Part shown: in pieces, positions 32,062-40,462 of the stretch
How positions within the stretch are numbered: position 1 is the first letter of the stretch
Layout: each line of letters starts with the position of its first letter
Assembly: GCF_000092985.1 (NCBI RefSeq)
Contig: NC_014211.1
Span: 496,001 to 560,000, forward strand
Length of the DNA: 64,000 bases
Direction: 5' to 3'
DNA from: Nocardiopsis dassonvillei subsp. dassonvillei DSM 43111
GTDB taxonomy: Bacteria > Actinomycetota > Actinomycetes > Streptosporangiales > Streptosporangiaceae
Translations under genes and position numbers: made by a program
Notes under the pieces: model-generated
The model's input: only the letters and a program-made list of their open reading frames with translations
The model's database searches: none
Told to the model about the DNA's origin: nothing

Positions 32062-32943
32062 ATGAACGACGACGGCTATCCGGATCCCGGGCGCGTGGCG
32101 CGCCGCACCGTGGACGCCGAGGAGAGCGCCCGCGCCGGACGCCGGTGGTGGGACGGCGCGGCCGACGCCTACCAGGCCGAGCACGGGGACTTCCTCGGCG
32201 ACGCCGAGTTCGTGTGGTGCCCGGAGGGCCTGACCGAGGCCGGGGCGCGCCTGCTCGGCGGCCCGGAGGACCTCCTGCGGGCCCGGATCCTGGAGGTGGG
32301 CTGCGGCGCGGGCCAGTGCGGGCGGTGGCTGCGCGCCCAGGGGGTGCGCGAGGTGGTCGGGTTCGACCTGTCCTTCCGACAGCTCCAGCATTCGCGCAGG
32401 ATCGACGCGGGGACCGGGCACGCGCTCGCGGCCGTGCAGGCCGACGCCCAGCGGCTGCCGTTCGCCGACTCCGCCTTCGACGTGGTGTTCTCCTCCTTCG
32501 GGGCCTTCCCGTTCGTGCCCTCGGCCGACGACGCCCTGGCCGAGGCCGCGCGGGTGCTCAGGCCCGGCGGGCGGCTGGTGTTCTCGGTGACCCATCCGGT
32601 CCGGTGGAGCTTCCCGGACGACCCCGGAGAGGACGGGTTCACCGTGAACCAGTCCTACTTCGACCGCCGCGCCTACGTGGAGGAGGACGACGGCGGGGAC
32701 GCGGTCTACGTGGAGCACCACCACACGGTGGGCGACTGGGTGCGCGGGATCGCCCGCGCGGGCCTGGTGCTGCGGGACATGGTCGAACCGGAGTGGCCCG
32801 AGGGGCTCGACCGGGTGTGGGGCGGCTGGGGGCCGGTGCGCGGCCGGTTGATCCCCGGCACCGCGATCTTCTCGGCGGTCCGGCCCCGAGTTCCTGACGG
32901 AGCGGGAGGGCGGCGCCCCGGCGCTGCGGTGCTGCGCCCCTAG
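32062..32943 (+). CDS. Class I SAM-dependent methyltransferase
   Basis: This 293-aa cytosolic protein has the SAM motifs ILEVGCGAGQCGRWL (residues 73-87), FDLSFRQL, an acidic residue near VQADAQRLPF and post-motif LRPGGRLVFSV. It resembles the UbiE/Methyltransf_11 type, with unknown substrate. ATG 32062 was chosen because the upstream frame overlaps the 3' end of the SURF1 gene antisense composition. GGGAGG lies 12 bp upstream. Its last 4 bp overlap the convergent kptA gene. Confidence 0.85.
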   Translation: MNDDGYPDPGRVARRTVDAEESARAGRRWWDGAADAYQAEHGDFLGDAEFVWCPEGLTEAGARLLGGPEDLLRARILEVGCGAGQCGRWLRAQGVREVVGFDLSFRQLQHSRRIDAGTGHALAAVQADAQRLPFADSAFDVVFSSFGAFPFVPSADDALAEAARVLRPGGRLVFSVTHPVRWSFPDDPGEDGFTVNQSYFDRRAYVEEDDGGDAVYVEHHHTVGDWVRGIARAGLVLRDMVEPEWPEGLDRVWGGWGPVRGRLIPGTAIFSAVRPRVPDGAGGRRPGAAVLRP

Positions 32944-33488
32944 ACGGGCTCGCCGAGGTACTCCGGGGGCACGGCGGGTACCAGCCACACTCCGTTGCCG
33001 GTGACCCGGAAGACGTGGCCGTCGCCGTGCATGCGTCCGGAGGCGACGGTGAGGACCACCGGCGCGCCGCGCCGGGCGCCCACCCGGCGGGCGGTCGCGG
33101 TGTCGGGGGACAGGTGGACGTCGTGCCGCCGCATCGGTCGCAGCCCCTCAGCGGTGATGGCGGGCAGGAGCCGGCCCACGGTGCCGTGGTAGAGCAGGGC
33201 GGGGGGCGTGCTCGGCTCCAGCCCCAGGTCGACGCGGACGGAGTGGCCCTGCTGGGCGCGGATGCGGGTGCCGTCCGGGCTCAGGACGAAGCGCTTCTTG
33301 TCGTTGGTGTCGACGACCTCCTGGAGGGCCGCGCGGCTGAGGCGCACTCCAGCCCTTCTGCAGCCCGCGAGGAGTTCGTCCACCCCGGCCCACCCCCGCG
33401 GGTCGAGCCGCACCCCCACACGGGCGGGGTCGTGGCGGAGCACGCGCGACAGCAACTTGGAGGCGCGTACGAGTTCTCTCCGGTCCAT
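32940..33488 (-). CDS. kptA: RNA 2'-phosphotransferase, Tpt1/KptA family
   Basis: This 182-aa protein matches the NAD-dependent enzyme that in eukaryotes removes the 2'-phosphate left by tRNA splicing. Conserved residues are visible: SRVLRHDP (R18, H19), RIRAQQGHSV, LYHGT and HLSPDTATA. Bacteria lack that splicing pathway, so its role is likely RNA repair or nucleic-acid end removal (inference from family knowledge). ATG 33488 has no strong ribosome binding site. It overlaps the convergent methyltransferase by 4 bp, with no terminator between. Confidence 0.92.
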   Translation of the reverse strand: MDRRELVRASKLLSRVLRHDPARVGVRLDPRGWAGVDELLAGCRRAGVRLSRAALQEVVDTNDKKRFVLSPDGTRIRAQQGHSVRVDLGLEPSTPPALLYHGTVGRLLPAITAEGLRPMRRHDVHLSPDTATARRVGARRGAPVVLTVASGRMHGDGHVFRVTGNGVWLVPAVPPEYLGEPV

Positions 33489-33763
33489 GGTTCCGATGAT
33501 CCCCGCCGGGCCTCCGGAGGGGCCAGGGCTTTTCGGTCAGGTACCGGGGCGGTGCCCGGACGGCGAAAAACCCCTGGCGCAGGTGTGCACGGAGGAGGCA
33601 GGAACGGGTGAGCGGAGCGCGCCGGTCCCGGAGCGGGGGTCCGGGCGCCCCTGAGCGGTTTCCCGTACCCAGAGTGGGCGGGTCCGCGAAGGCGGTTCGC
33701 GGACCCGTCGGCGGGTATTGCCGGACCCGGAACACCCCTCCGACGACGAGCAGGAGCCCCCGC

Positions 33764-34219
33764 GTGACCGACGTCCGTGTCCGGACCGCCCTCCCCTCCG
33801 ACCACCCGCGCATCCTGGCGGTCTGCGACGACTGGTGGGGGCGCCCCGTGGCGCACATCCTCCCCCGGCTCTTCCTCGACCACTTCCACACCACCAGCCT
33901 CATCGCCGAGGCGGAGGGGGAGCTGGCGGGCTTCCTGATCGGCTTCCCCTCGCCGTCCGTGCCCGAGGAGGCGTACGTGCACTTCGCCGGGGTGGCCCCG
34001 GGACACCGCAGGACGGGGCTCGCGAACGGGCTGTACCGGCGCTTCACGGACGGGGCGCGGGAGCGCGGGTGCACGGTCGTGCGCGCGGTCACCTCCCCCG
34101 CCAACGAGCGCTCGATCGCCTTCCACCGCGCCCACGGCTTCACCGTCACCGGACCGCACGCCGACTACGAGGGGCCGGGCGTGGACCGGGTGGTCTTCAC
34201 CCTGCGCCTCGGGGCGTGA
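33764..34219 (+). CDS. GNAT-family N-acetyltransferase
   Basis: This 151-aa protein has the acetyl-CoA-binding region VAPGHRRTGLANGLYRRF (about residues 80-97, R/Q-x-x-G-x-G/A variant) and the C-terminal ANERSIAFHRAHGF motif. The substrate is unknown. GTG 33764 is preceded by AGGAG at 8 bp. The longer upstream frame has no good start. It stands 275 bp from kptA, and that gap holds nothing else recognised. Confidence 0.85.
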   Translation: MTDVRVRTALPSDHPRILAVCDDWWGRPVAHILPRLFLDHFHTTSLIAEAEGELAGFLIGFPSPSVPEEAYVHFAGVAPGHRRTGLANGLYRRFTDGARERGCTVVRAVTSPANERSIAFHRAHGFTVTGPHADYEGPGVDRVVFTLRLGA

Positions 34220-34319
34220 CGCGGGACGCCGCGAGCACCGGAGGAGGAGGCCGCGCCGCGGCCCCGGCGCGCGGTCCCGCGACGCGTATGATCCGGCTAC
34301 CGGACGCGGAGGAGGCACG

Positions 34320-34571
34320 GTGCGGCTCAAACTCGACCTGCACGACATCTTCAACAAGGGACGGGACATCGACCGGGCCCTCAACGACATCATGGACGAG
34401 GCCGAGCGCACGGGCGCCAAGAGCATCGAGATCATCCCCGGCAAGGGGTCCGGGCAGCTCAAGAAGCGGGTGCTGCGCTTCCTCGACCGCAAGGACGTCA
34501 AGGCCCGCTACCACCGGGTCGAGAAGGACTCCAAGAACTTCGGGCGCCTGTTCGTGCACTTCAGGCACTGA
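34320..34571 (+). CDS. Stand-alone Smr-domain protein
   Basis: This 83-aa protein is a minimal Smr domain: KLDLHDIFNKGRDIDRALND with the LDLH motif, then IEIIPGKGSGQLKKRVLRFL with the GKGxGxL loop, ending GRLFVHFRH. Smr domains bind or nick DNA or RNA (MutS2 C-terminus), but single-domain forms are poorly studied. GTG 34320 has GGAGGAGG 5 bp upstream. A perfect TATGAT at 34287-34292 is its likely -10 element. Confidence 0.85.
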   Translation: MRLKLDLHDIFNKGRDIDRALNDIMDEAERTGAKSIEIIPGKGSGQLKKRVLRFLDRKDVKARYHRVEKDSKNFGRLFVHFRH

Positions 34572-34781
34572 GCGCGTCAGTGCCGTGGCCGGAGGCGGGT
34601 CGGCGCGCGCGGAGCCGCCGGGCCCGGACGTCCCCGTACCCCTCGGCGGGAGCGCCGCGTCCCGCCCGCGGACGGGCTCGGCAACGGCGAGTTGTGTGAG
34701 TCTTTGCCCCTCCGATCCCTGGAACCTCCCTCACCAGGGAAGGAACCGAAGGGTGGTGTGCCGTCACGGAGAGGGACAGCG

Positions 34782-35579
34782 ATGATCAGTACGGATTTCA
34801 CACCCGGGTCGCCCTGCTGGGTCGAGGTGTCCTCACCCGACGTCGAGGCCTCGACAGCCTTCTACGGGCACGTGTTCGGCTGGAGCGCCGAGACGCACAT
34901 CCGGCAGCTGGAGGGCTACAAGTTCCTGTGCGCTGAGGGGCTCGCCGCGGCGGGGGTCAGCCCGGTCATGGGGGAGAGCGACCACCCCTCCTGGACCGTG
35001 TACTTCGCCGACTCCGACATCGAGGACACCATCACACGGGTGGAGCGGCTGGGCGGCACCCTCCTGGTGGAGCCGTTCGACATCTTCGACCTGGGCCGTC
35101 AGGCGCTGTTCCGCGACCCCCAGGGCGCCTCCTTCGGCGTCTGGCGGGGGGAGATGTACCTCGGTCTGGTGGGGCGGGTCAACAGCCTCTGCTGGGTGGA
35201 GCTGCGGACCACCGACGCGCGCGGCGCGGCCGAGTTCTACACCGGGGTCTTCAAGTGGGACCTCAGCCCGTTCGACCCGTCCCTCGGAGGGGAGGAGGTC
35301 GGCGGGTACACGGTCCTGCGCCCCGCGGGCACCGGTGACGAGAGCACCCACGGGGGCATCCTGCAGGCGGGTCCCGGGGACAGGGGCCGGTTCGGCGGGG
35401 AGGAGGACTGGCACCCGGTGTTCGCTGTGGCCGACTGCGAAGCCGTCGCGGAGAGGGTCGTGGCCGCGGGCGGACACGTGCACTCCGAGCCGGAGAACAT
35501 CTCGGGCGTGGGACGCCGCATGGTCTGCTCCGACCCCTTCCAGGCCGGGTTCGTCCTGCTCAACTGGCCGCCCGCGTGA
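34782..35579 (+). CDS. Two-domain VOC (glyoxalase-fold) protein
   Basis: This 265-aa protein has two VOC domains, 8-122 (SPCWVEVSSPDVEASTAFYG) and 133-262 (SLCWVELRTTDARGAAEFYT), each ending in a phenylalanine-rich strand. The layout resembles the mycobacterial CFP30B-like hydroxylases. Metal ligands and substrate were not assigned. ATG 34782 has GAGAGGG 7 bp upstream. An inverted repeat TCCCTGG-N11-CCAGGGA (34716-34740) lies in the promoter region and may be an operator. Confidence 0.82.
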   Translation: MISTDFTPGSPCWVEVSSPDVEASTAFYGHVFGWSAETHIRQLEGYKFLCAEGLAAAGVSPVMGESDHPSWTVYFADSDIEDTITRVERLGGTLLVEPFDIFDLGRQALFRDPQGASFGVWRGEMYLGLVGRVNSLCWVELRTTDARGAAEFYTGVFKWDLSPFDPSLGGEEVGGYTVLRPAGTGDESTHGGILQAGPGDRGRFGGEEDWHPVFAVADCEAVAERVVAAGGHVHSEPENISGVGRRMVCSDPFQAGFVLLNWPPA

Positions 35580-35593
35580 CACTGACGCCGCCC

Positions 35594-35632
35594 GGCCGGG
35601 GCCCGCGCCCTGCGGGGGCGCGGGCCCCGGCC
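35594..35632. terminator. Bidirectional 17-bp hairpin
   Basis: Arms 35594-35610 and 35616-35632 are perfect complements around TGCGG. It lies between the convergent VOC and acyl-CoA synthetase genes and can serve both. Confidence 0.85.
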
Positions 35633-35644
35633 TGAACCCGGCGG

Positions 35645-37216
35645 CTACTGCCGCGACACCGCGGACGCGCCCCCGCGCAGCACGAACTTCTGGATCTTGC
35701 CGGTGGCCGTCTTGGGAAGCTGCTCCACGAACTCCACCTGTGTGGGCGCCTTGAAGTGCGCCAGGTTGTCGCGGGCGAAGGCGATCAGCTCCTCCTCCGT
35801 GGCCGCGGCGCCCTCGCGCAGCACCACGGACGCCTTCGGCGACTCGCCCCAGCGCTCGTGCGGCACGCCCACGACGGCCGCCTCCAGCACGGCCGGGTGC
35901 CGCAGCAGGACCCCCTCCACCTCGACGGACGAGATGTTCTCCCCGCCGGAGATGATGACGTCCTTGATCCGGTCCTGGATCTCCACGTACCCGTCCGGGT
36001 GGGTGACCGCCGCGTCGCCGGTGTGGAACCAGCCGTCGCCCATGGCCTTCCGAGTGGCCTCCGGGTCGTTGTAGTAGCCCTTCATCACCACGTTCCCGCG
36101 CACGGTGATCTCCCCGACCGTCGTGCCGTCCCAGGGCACCTCGACGCCGTCGGCGTCCACCACCCGCAGCTCGCCGGAGGTGATCAGCTCGACCCCCTGG
36201 CGTGCCTTGACGGCGGCGCGGTCGCGCGGGGACAGGCCGCCGTGCTCGGCGCGCGGCTCGCACACGGTGATGAACGGCGTGGTCTCGGTCAGCCCGTAGA
36301 CATGGGTGACGGTCCACCCGAAACCGTCCTCCAAGCGCTCGATGGTGTCGGCGGCGGGCGAGGCCCCGGCCGTCACCACGTGCACGCCGGACGGAACCTC
36401 GCCGCGCACCTCCTCGGGGGCGTTGGACAGCATGATCAGCACGGTGGGGGCCGCGCACAGCCAGGTGACCCCCTCGGAGCGGATCAGTTCGTACACGGTG
36501 GCCGGGTCCATCGCGGGCAGGCACACGTGGGCGGCGGCCGCGGCGGTCACCGTCCACGTGTAGGTCCAGCCGTTGGCGTGGAACATCGGCAGCGTCCACA
36601 GGTACCGGTCGTCGATGCCGATCCGCAGGTGGAGGAGGGTGCCCACCGAGTTCATGTACGCGTTGCGGTGGGTGATCATGACGCCCTTGGGCCGGGCCGT
36701 GGTCCCGCTGGTGTAGTTGATGGTCAGCAGGTCGGTCTCGTCGATCTCGGGACGGGTGTAGTCCGCCGTGGACTGCGCGACGAGGGTCTCGTAGTCCTCC
36801 CAGCCGGGGCGCGCCCCCTCCAGGGCGACGAACCGCTCCACGTCCGGCATCTGGTCGCGGACGCCGTCCACGGCGTCGAGCTGGTCGGCGTGCACGCACA
36901 GGACCCGGGCCCCGGAGTGGTTGACGATGTAGACGAAGTCGTCCGCCGACAGCCGGAAGTTGACCGGTACCAGCACCGCGCCGAGCTGCGGCACGGCGTA
37001 GAAGGACTCCAGCTGGGCGTGGGTGTTGGGGGAGATGTAGGCGACGCGGTCGCCCTTGGAGACCCCCATGTTCTGGAGGGCGCGGGACCAGCGGTCGCAG
37101 CGGTCGAAGAACTCCTCGTAGGTGAGCCGGAGGCCACGGTCCACCACCGCCTCGCGCCGGGGGTGCAGTCTTCGGGTGCGGCGGGCGAACTCCAGGGGAG
37201 TCAGGGCGAGTTCCAT
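35645..37216 (-). CDS. Acyl-CoA synthetase (AMP-forming, FadD-like)
   Basis: This 523-aa cytosolic or membrane-associated enzyme activates a carboxylic acid to its CoA ester. Motifs: NYTSGTTARPKGVMITHR (P-loop, about residues 167-184), HVYGLTETTP, GWFHTGDAAV, DRIKDVIISGGENIS and the C-terminal PKTATGKIQKF catalytic lysine. These place it with medium/long-chain acyl-CoA ligases, and chain length is not predictable. ATG 37216 has GAAAGG 10 bp upstream. It precedes an amidohydrolase gene on the same strand at 136 bp but need not share a transcript. Confidence 0.9.
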   Translation of the reverse strand: MELALTPLEFARRTRRLHPRREAVVDRGLRLTYEEFFDRCDRWSRALQNMGVSKGDRVAYISPNTHAQLESFYAVPQLGAVLVPVNFRLSADDFVYIVNHSGARVLCVHADQLDAVDGVRDQMPDVERFVALEGARPGWEDYETLVAQSTADYTRPEIDETDLLTINYTSGTTARPKGVMITHRNAYMNSVGTLLHLRIGIDDRYLWTLPMFHANGWTYTWTVTAAAAAHVCLPAMDPATVYELIRSEGVTWLCAAPTVLIMLSNAPEEVRGEVPSGVHVVTAGASPAADTIERLEDGFGWTVTHVYGLTETTPFITVCEPRAEHGGLSPRDRAAVKARQGVELITSGELRVVDADGVEVPWDGTTVGEITVRGNVVMKGYYNDPEATRKAMGDGWFHTGDAAVTHPDGYVEIQDRIKDVIISGGENISSVEVEGVLLRHPAVLEAAVVGVPHERWGESPKASVVLREGAAATEEELIAFARDNLAHFKAPTQVEFVEQLPKTATGKIQKFVLRGGASAVSRQ

Positions 37217-37352
37217 GGTGCCGGGGTGCCTTTCCGCGTCGGTGATGGTGGGCGGTGGTCGGGGCGGCGGAGGCCGAAGACGGCCGCCCCACGACCACCA
37301 TCACCGGACGGCCGTCGGCTGTCCAGCACTGGTTGCCGGAAGCCGGTGGCCC

Positions 37353-38354
37353 TCAGAGCCCGAACAGCCGGGCGGCGTTGCCGTACAGGACGTCCCGCAG
37401 CCAGTCATCGCCCAGGTCGAGCCGGGCCAGGGCCCGGAGCTGTTCGAGGTAGGGGTGGGGGATGTTCGGGAAGTCCGTGCCGAACAGGATCCGGTCCGCG
37501 ACGCCCTTCAGGCGGGGCACCTCCTGGTCGGGGAAGGGCGCCCAGTCCTTGGAGAACTCGGTGAACACCATCGTGGTGTCCAGGTGGACGCGCTCGTGGT
37601 CCTCGGCCAGGTCCAGGAACGCGCGGTAGTCGGGGGCCCCGGCGTGGGCGATGACCGCGGTGAGCCCGGGGTGGGCGCGCAGGGTCTCGGCGAAGGGTTC
37701 GGGGCCGGTGAAGGGTCCCGCCTCGGGGCTCGAACCGCAGTGGACCACCACCGGCGTGCCCGCGTCCGCGATCAGCCCCCACACGTCGGCCAGCAGCGGG
37801 TCGCGCGGGTCGTAGCGGCCGACCTGGAGGTGTGCCTTGAACACGCGGGTACCCGCCTCCAGCGCCGAGGCCACGTAGTCCCGGGCCTCCGGCTCGGGGT
37901 AGAAGGTGGCGCTGCGCAGGCAGTCGGGGTTGCGGTCGGCGAAGTCGCCCGCCCAGTCGTTGAGCCAGGCGGCCATGCCGGGGCGGTGCGGGTAGGAGAG
38001 GGCGGTGAAGCGCCGGACCCCGAAGCCCCGGAGCAGGGACAGGCGTTCGTCCTCGTCGAAGCGGTAGGTGATCGGCCACAGGCCGCCGAGGGCGTCGAAG
38101 TGGGCCCACACCTTGCGCAGCACGTTGTCGGGCATGAAGTGCGTGTGGACGTCGATGAGCCCGGGGAGCCCCAGGTCCTGCCAGACCGCGCGTACGGCGG
38201 CGGACTCGGGCCCGTGGTCGGGCGCGGGCTCCGCCGGGTGGGGGGAGCCGGGGCCGGTTCCGGAACCGGTGTCGGTGTCGGTGTCAGTGGCGGTAGCGGT
38301 GGCGGCGGTGTCCGTCGCGGTGGTGGACCCGGAGGGGGTCGAGGCTCGTGTCAC
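37353..38354 (-). CDS. Amidohydrolase (ACMSD-like metal-dependent hydrolase)
   Basis: This 333-aa TIM-barrel protein begins its domain at GLIDVHTHFMP (HxH, residues 66-76). It continues with lysine in KAHLQVGRYDP, histidine in VVVHCGSSPE and IAHAGAPDY, and the aspartate in RILFGTDFPN. This matches amidohydrolase_2 enzymes, and the reaction is not known. The first 55 residues are a low-complexity Thr/Asp/Ala/Ser/Gly leader encoded by short tandem repeats (38275-38330). The GTG start at 38354 lies 7 bp after TATCGT. A start inside the leader is possible. Confidence 0.82.
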   Translation of the reverse strand: MTRASTPSGSTTATDTAATATATDTDTDTGSGTGPGSPHPAEPAPDHGPESAAVRAVWQDLGLPGLIDVHTHFMPDNVLRKVWAHFDALGGLWPITYRFDEDERLSLLRGFGVRRFTALSYPHRPGMAAWLNDWAGDFADRNPDCLRSATFYPEPEARDYVASALEAGTRVFKAHLQVGRYDPRDPLLADVWGLIADAGTPVVVHCGSSPEAGPFTGPEPFAETLRAHPGLTAVIAHAGAPDYRAFLDLAEDHERVHLDTTMVFTEFSKDWAPFPDQEVPRLKGVADRILFGTDFPNIPHPYLEQLRALARLDLGDDWLRDVLYGNAARLFGL

Positions 38355-38399
38355 GCCGGAAACGATACGGGTAAGCGCTGTTCAGAGTCATGAAGACGC

Positions 38400-39239
38400 T
38401 CAGAAAGCCAGGAGGAGAACTCCGGTCACGACGATGACGGAGGCGGCGACCCGCACCGGGCCGAACCGCTCCCCGAACAGCAGTGCGCCCAGCACCGCGG
38501 CGAAGACGATGCTCGTCTCGCGCAGCGCGGCGACGCCCGCGACCGCGCCGGTCAGCTGCGCCCACAGCACGAGCCCGTAGGCGACCGCGCTGACCACGCC
38601 GCCCAGGAGTCCGAACTTCCAGACCGGCTTGAGCTGGTGTGGAAGTGCGCCTCGGCGGGTGAACACCGCCACCACGAAGAACACCGGTCCCTGAAGGAAC
38701 ATGAGCCACGTGATGTAGCCCAGCGGATCCTGGGTGAGGCGGACCCCGTGGGCGTCGACCACGGTGTAGACGGCGATGCTGACGCCGGTGGCGAAGGCCG
38801 CCAGCAGCGCGGGGAGCTGTGCGCGGGAGGGCCGGCCGCCCGCGAACACCAGCGTCGTCAGCCCGGCGGAGACGACCAGGACCCCGGCCAGGTCGGACGG
38901 GGGCATCGACTCGCCGAGCAGGAGGATGCCGGTCAGGGCGACCACCCACGGCGCCGTGCCGCGTGCCATCGGGTACACCTGGCCGAACTCGCCGGTCCGG
39001 TAGGAGGCCATCAGCAGGCTCATGTACAGCAGGTGGGTGGCGAGGGAGGCGAGCAGGACCGGCCAGGCCTCGCGCGGGGGCGGTCCCACGACCGGGAGCA
39101 GGGGCAGGGCGGCGAGCATTCCGCCGAGGCCGATCAGGGCGAACCCGAGCAGGCGGTCGGTGATGGAGTGGGCGATCGCGTTCCAGCCCGCGTGCAGCAG
39201 CGCCGCGAGCAGGACCACGGCCACGACCCACGGCGTCAT
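38400..39239 (-). CDS. EamA/DMT-family transporter
   Basis: This 279-aa protein has ten hydrophobic helices in two EamA repeats (WNAIAHSITDRLLGFALIG in the first, ALRETSIVFAAVLGALLFGE in the second). It exports or imports a small metabolite of unknown kind. ATG 39239 begins at the first helix. An in-frame ATG at 39350 would add 37 residues of Pro/Ala-rich sequence. A short frame upstream overlaps the 39239 start as ATGA, favouring it. Confidence 0.82.
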   Translation of the reverse strand: MTPWVVAVVLLAALLHAGWNAIAHSITDRLLGFALIGLGGMLAALPLLPVVGPPPREAWPVLLASLATHLLYMSLLMASYRTGEFGQVYPMARGTAPWVVALTGILLLGESMPPSDLAGVLVVSAGLTTLVFAGGRPSRAQLPALLAAFATGVSIAVYTVVDAHGVRLTQDPLGYITWLMFLQGPVFFVVAVFTRRGALPHQLKPVWKFGLLGGVVSAVAYGLVLWAQLTGAVAGVAALRETSIVFAAVLGALLFGERFGPVRVAASVIVVTGVLLLAF

Positions 39240-39286
39240 GGGGTGGAGACGGGCATCGGGGGCGGAAGGGGCATCCGGCAAGGCTA
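39236..39286 (-). promoter_or_regulatory. Possible leaderless 12-codon leader peptide coupled to the DMT gene
   Basis: TAGCCT (39286-39281) ends 6 bp before ATG 39274, which opens the frame MPLPPPMPVSTP. Its TGA (39238-39236) overlaps the transporter ATG. This would deliver ribosomes to a start that has no ribosome binding site. Confidence 0.35.
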
Positions 39287-39624
39287 GGCGGTTGTCCACA
39301 GACCGGGGAGCGCGGGGTGGTGCCGGGACCGCGGTGGGCATACCTGTCATGGGGGACGTGTTCCACGGCGCGGAGGCCGGGCGCCCCCATCAACAGCATG
39401 CCCCTCCCGGGAGCCGTCCACCACCCCGCTGTCACGCCTGTGGACAACCCTCCTGAGCCCGCGCGCTTGGCCTCCTGACTTCGCGTGCTCCGGCCCCCGC
39501 GCTCCAGCCCCGCGCGCCTGCGGCCCCCGCGCGCCTGCGGCCCGCCTCGGAGACCGGTGCCGCTGCCGCCGGAATGTCGCAGGCGCGTGTGAGTATCGGG
39601 ACCTGTCCAGTCGAGGAGGCCCCC

Positions 39625-39921
39625 ATGTCGTTCCAGGCTTATCTGGATGCCGTCGAGGACAAGACCGGTCTGACCCCGCGCACGCTGGTCGACCGCGCCA
39701 GGGAGAAGGGCTACGACGACCCTTCGGTCAAGGCGGGCGCCATCGTCCAGTGGCTGGCCGAGGACTACGGTCTGGGGCGCGGCCACGCGATGGCCCTGGT
39801 CCACGTCATCAAGAAGGGCCCGCGGATCAGCGCCAAGCACGTGGGCACCACCGGTACCCATCGGGACGCCTCCACCGAGCTCTGGCTCGACGGCAAGGCG
39901 ACCAGACCACAGACGGTCTGA
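39625..39921 (+). CDS. DUF4287 domain protein
   Basis: This 98-aa soluble protein has the DUF4287 pattern: YLDAVEDKTGLTPRTLVDRA, VQWLAEDYGLGRGHAMALVH and a TELWLDG ending. The function is unknown. The family is widespread and sometimes occurs with DUF5655. ATG 39625 has GAGGAGG 7 bp upstream. It is a single-gene unit, 350 bp from the divergent transporter gene. Confidence 0.85.
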   Translation: MSFQAYLDAVEDKTGLTPRTLVDRAREKGYDDPSVKAGAIVQWLAEDYGLGRGHAMALVHVIKKGPRISAKHVGTTGTHRDASTELWLDGKATRPQTV

Positions 39922-40462
39922 GTCCGGGTGCCCCCGCGAGCCCCCGCACGGCCGGACGTCACGCAGACCTCGTCCGGCCGAGCGGACCCCGAAGCCGCCC
40001 TGGCCGGAATCCCCCGGCCCAAAGCCCCCTGGCCGAATTCGGCCACCTCCTCCATGTGCACCGCGACAGCCTTCCGCGCCCCTCCCCGCCGTCGTCGCTG
40101 GCAGCCGTTCCCCGCTCCCGTTCACCCCAGTCAACTCACCTTTCGCGCAGAACCCGACGCGTTCCACGTCCCACTCCTGCCGCGCACCGGCTCATCCCGG
40201 ATCGAACTGACAAGGAATCCACGTTTCCCCTGTTCAGGGCATACGAGAAGCCGGGAGATCAGCCACACGCGCCCCAAAACACCCTTGCGTGACGCGGGGT
40301 CTACACCACTCCCGGAGTGGATTTTCCAGGTGTTCTCCACCGTGCGGAGTACAGAACCAACAAAGCTCACTAATGCGGGCAATGCGCGCATAATTACGGA
40401 ATGAGAACCACACCCTCCGACAGGCCCGCCGCGCGGGCCCGCGGACGGGGCAGACGATCGCG
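39922..40462. other. 541-bp gap before the MFS gene
   Basis: No gene is supported. The composition drifts from GC-rich to AT-richer near 40330-40405. CCACTC-CCG-GAGTGG (40306-40320) is a short perfect dyad. CATAAT near 40387 could be a -10 element for the downstream MFS gene. Confidence 0.4.
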
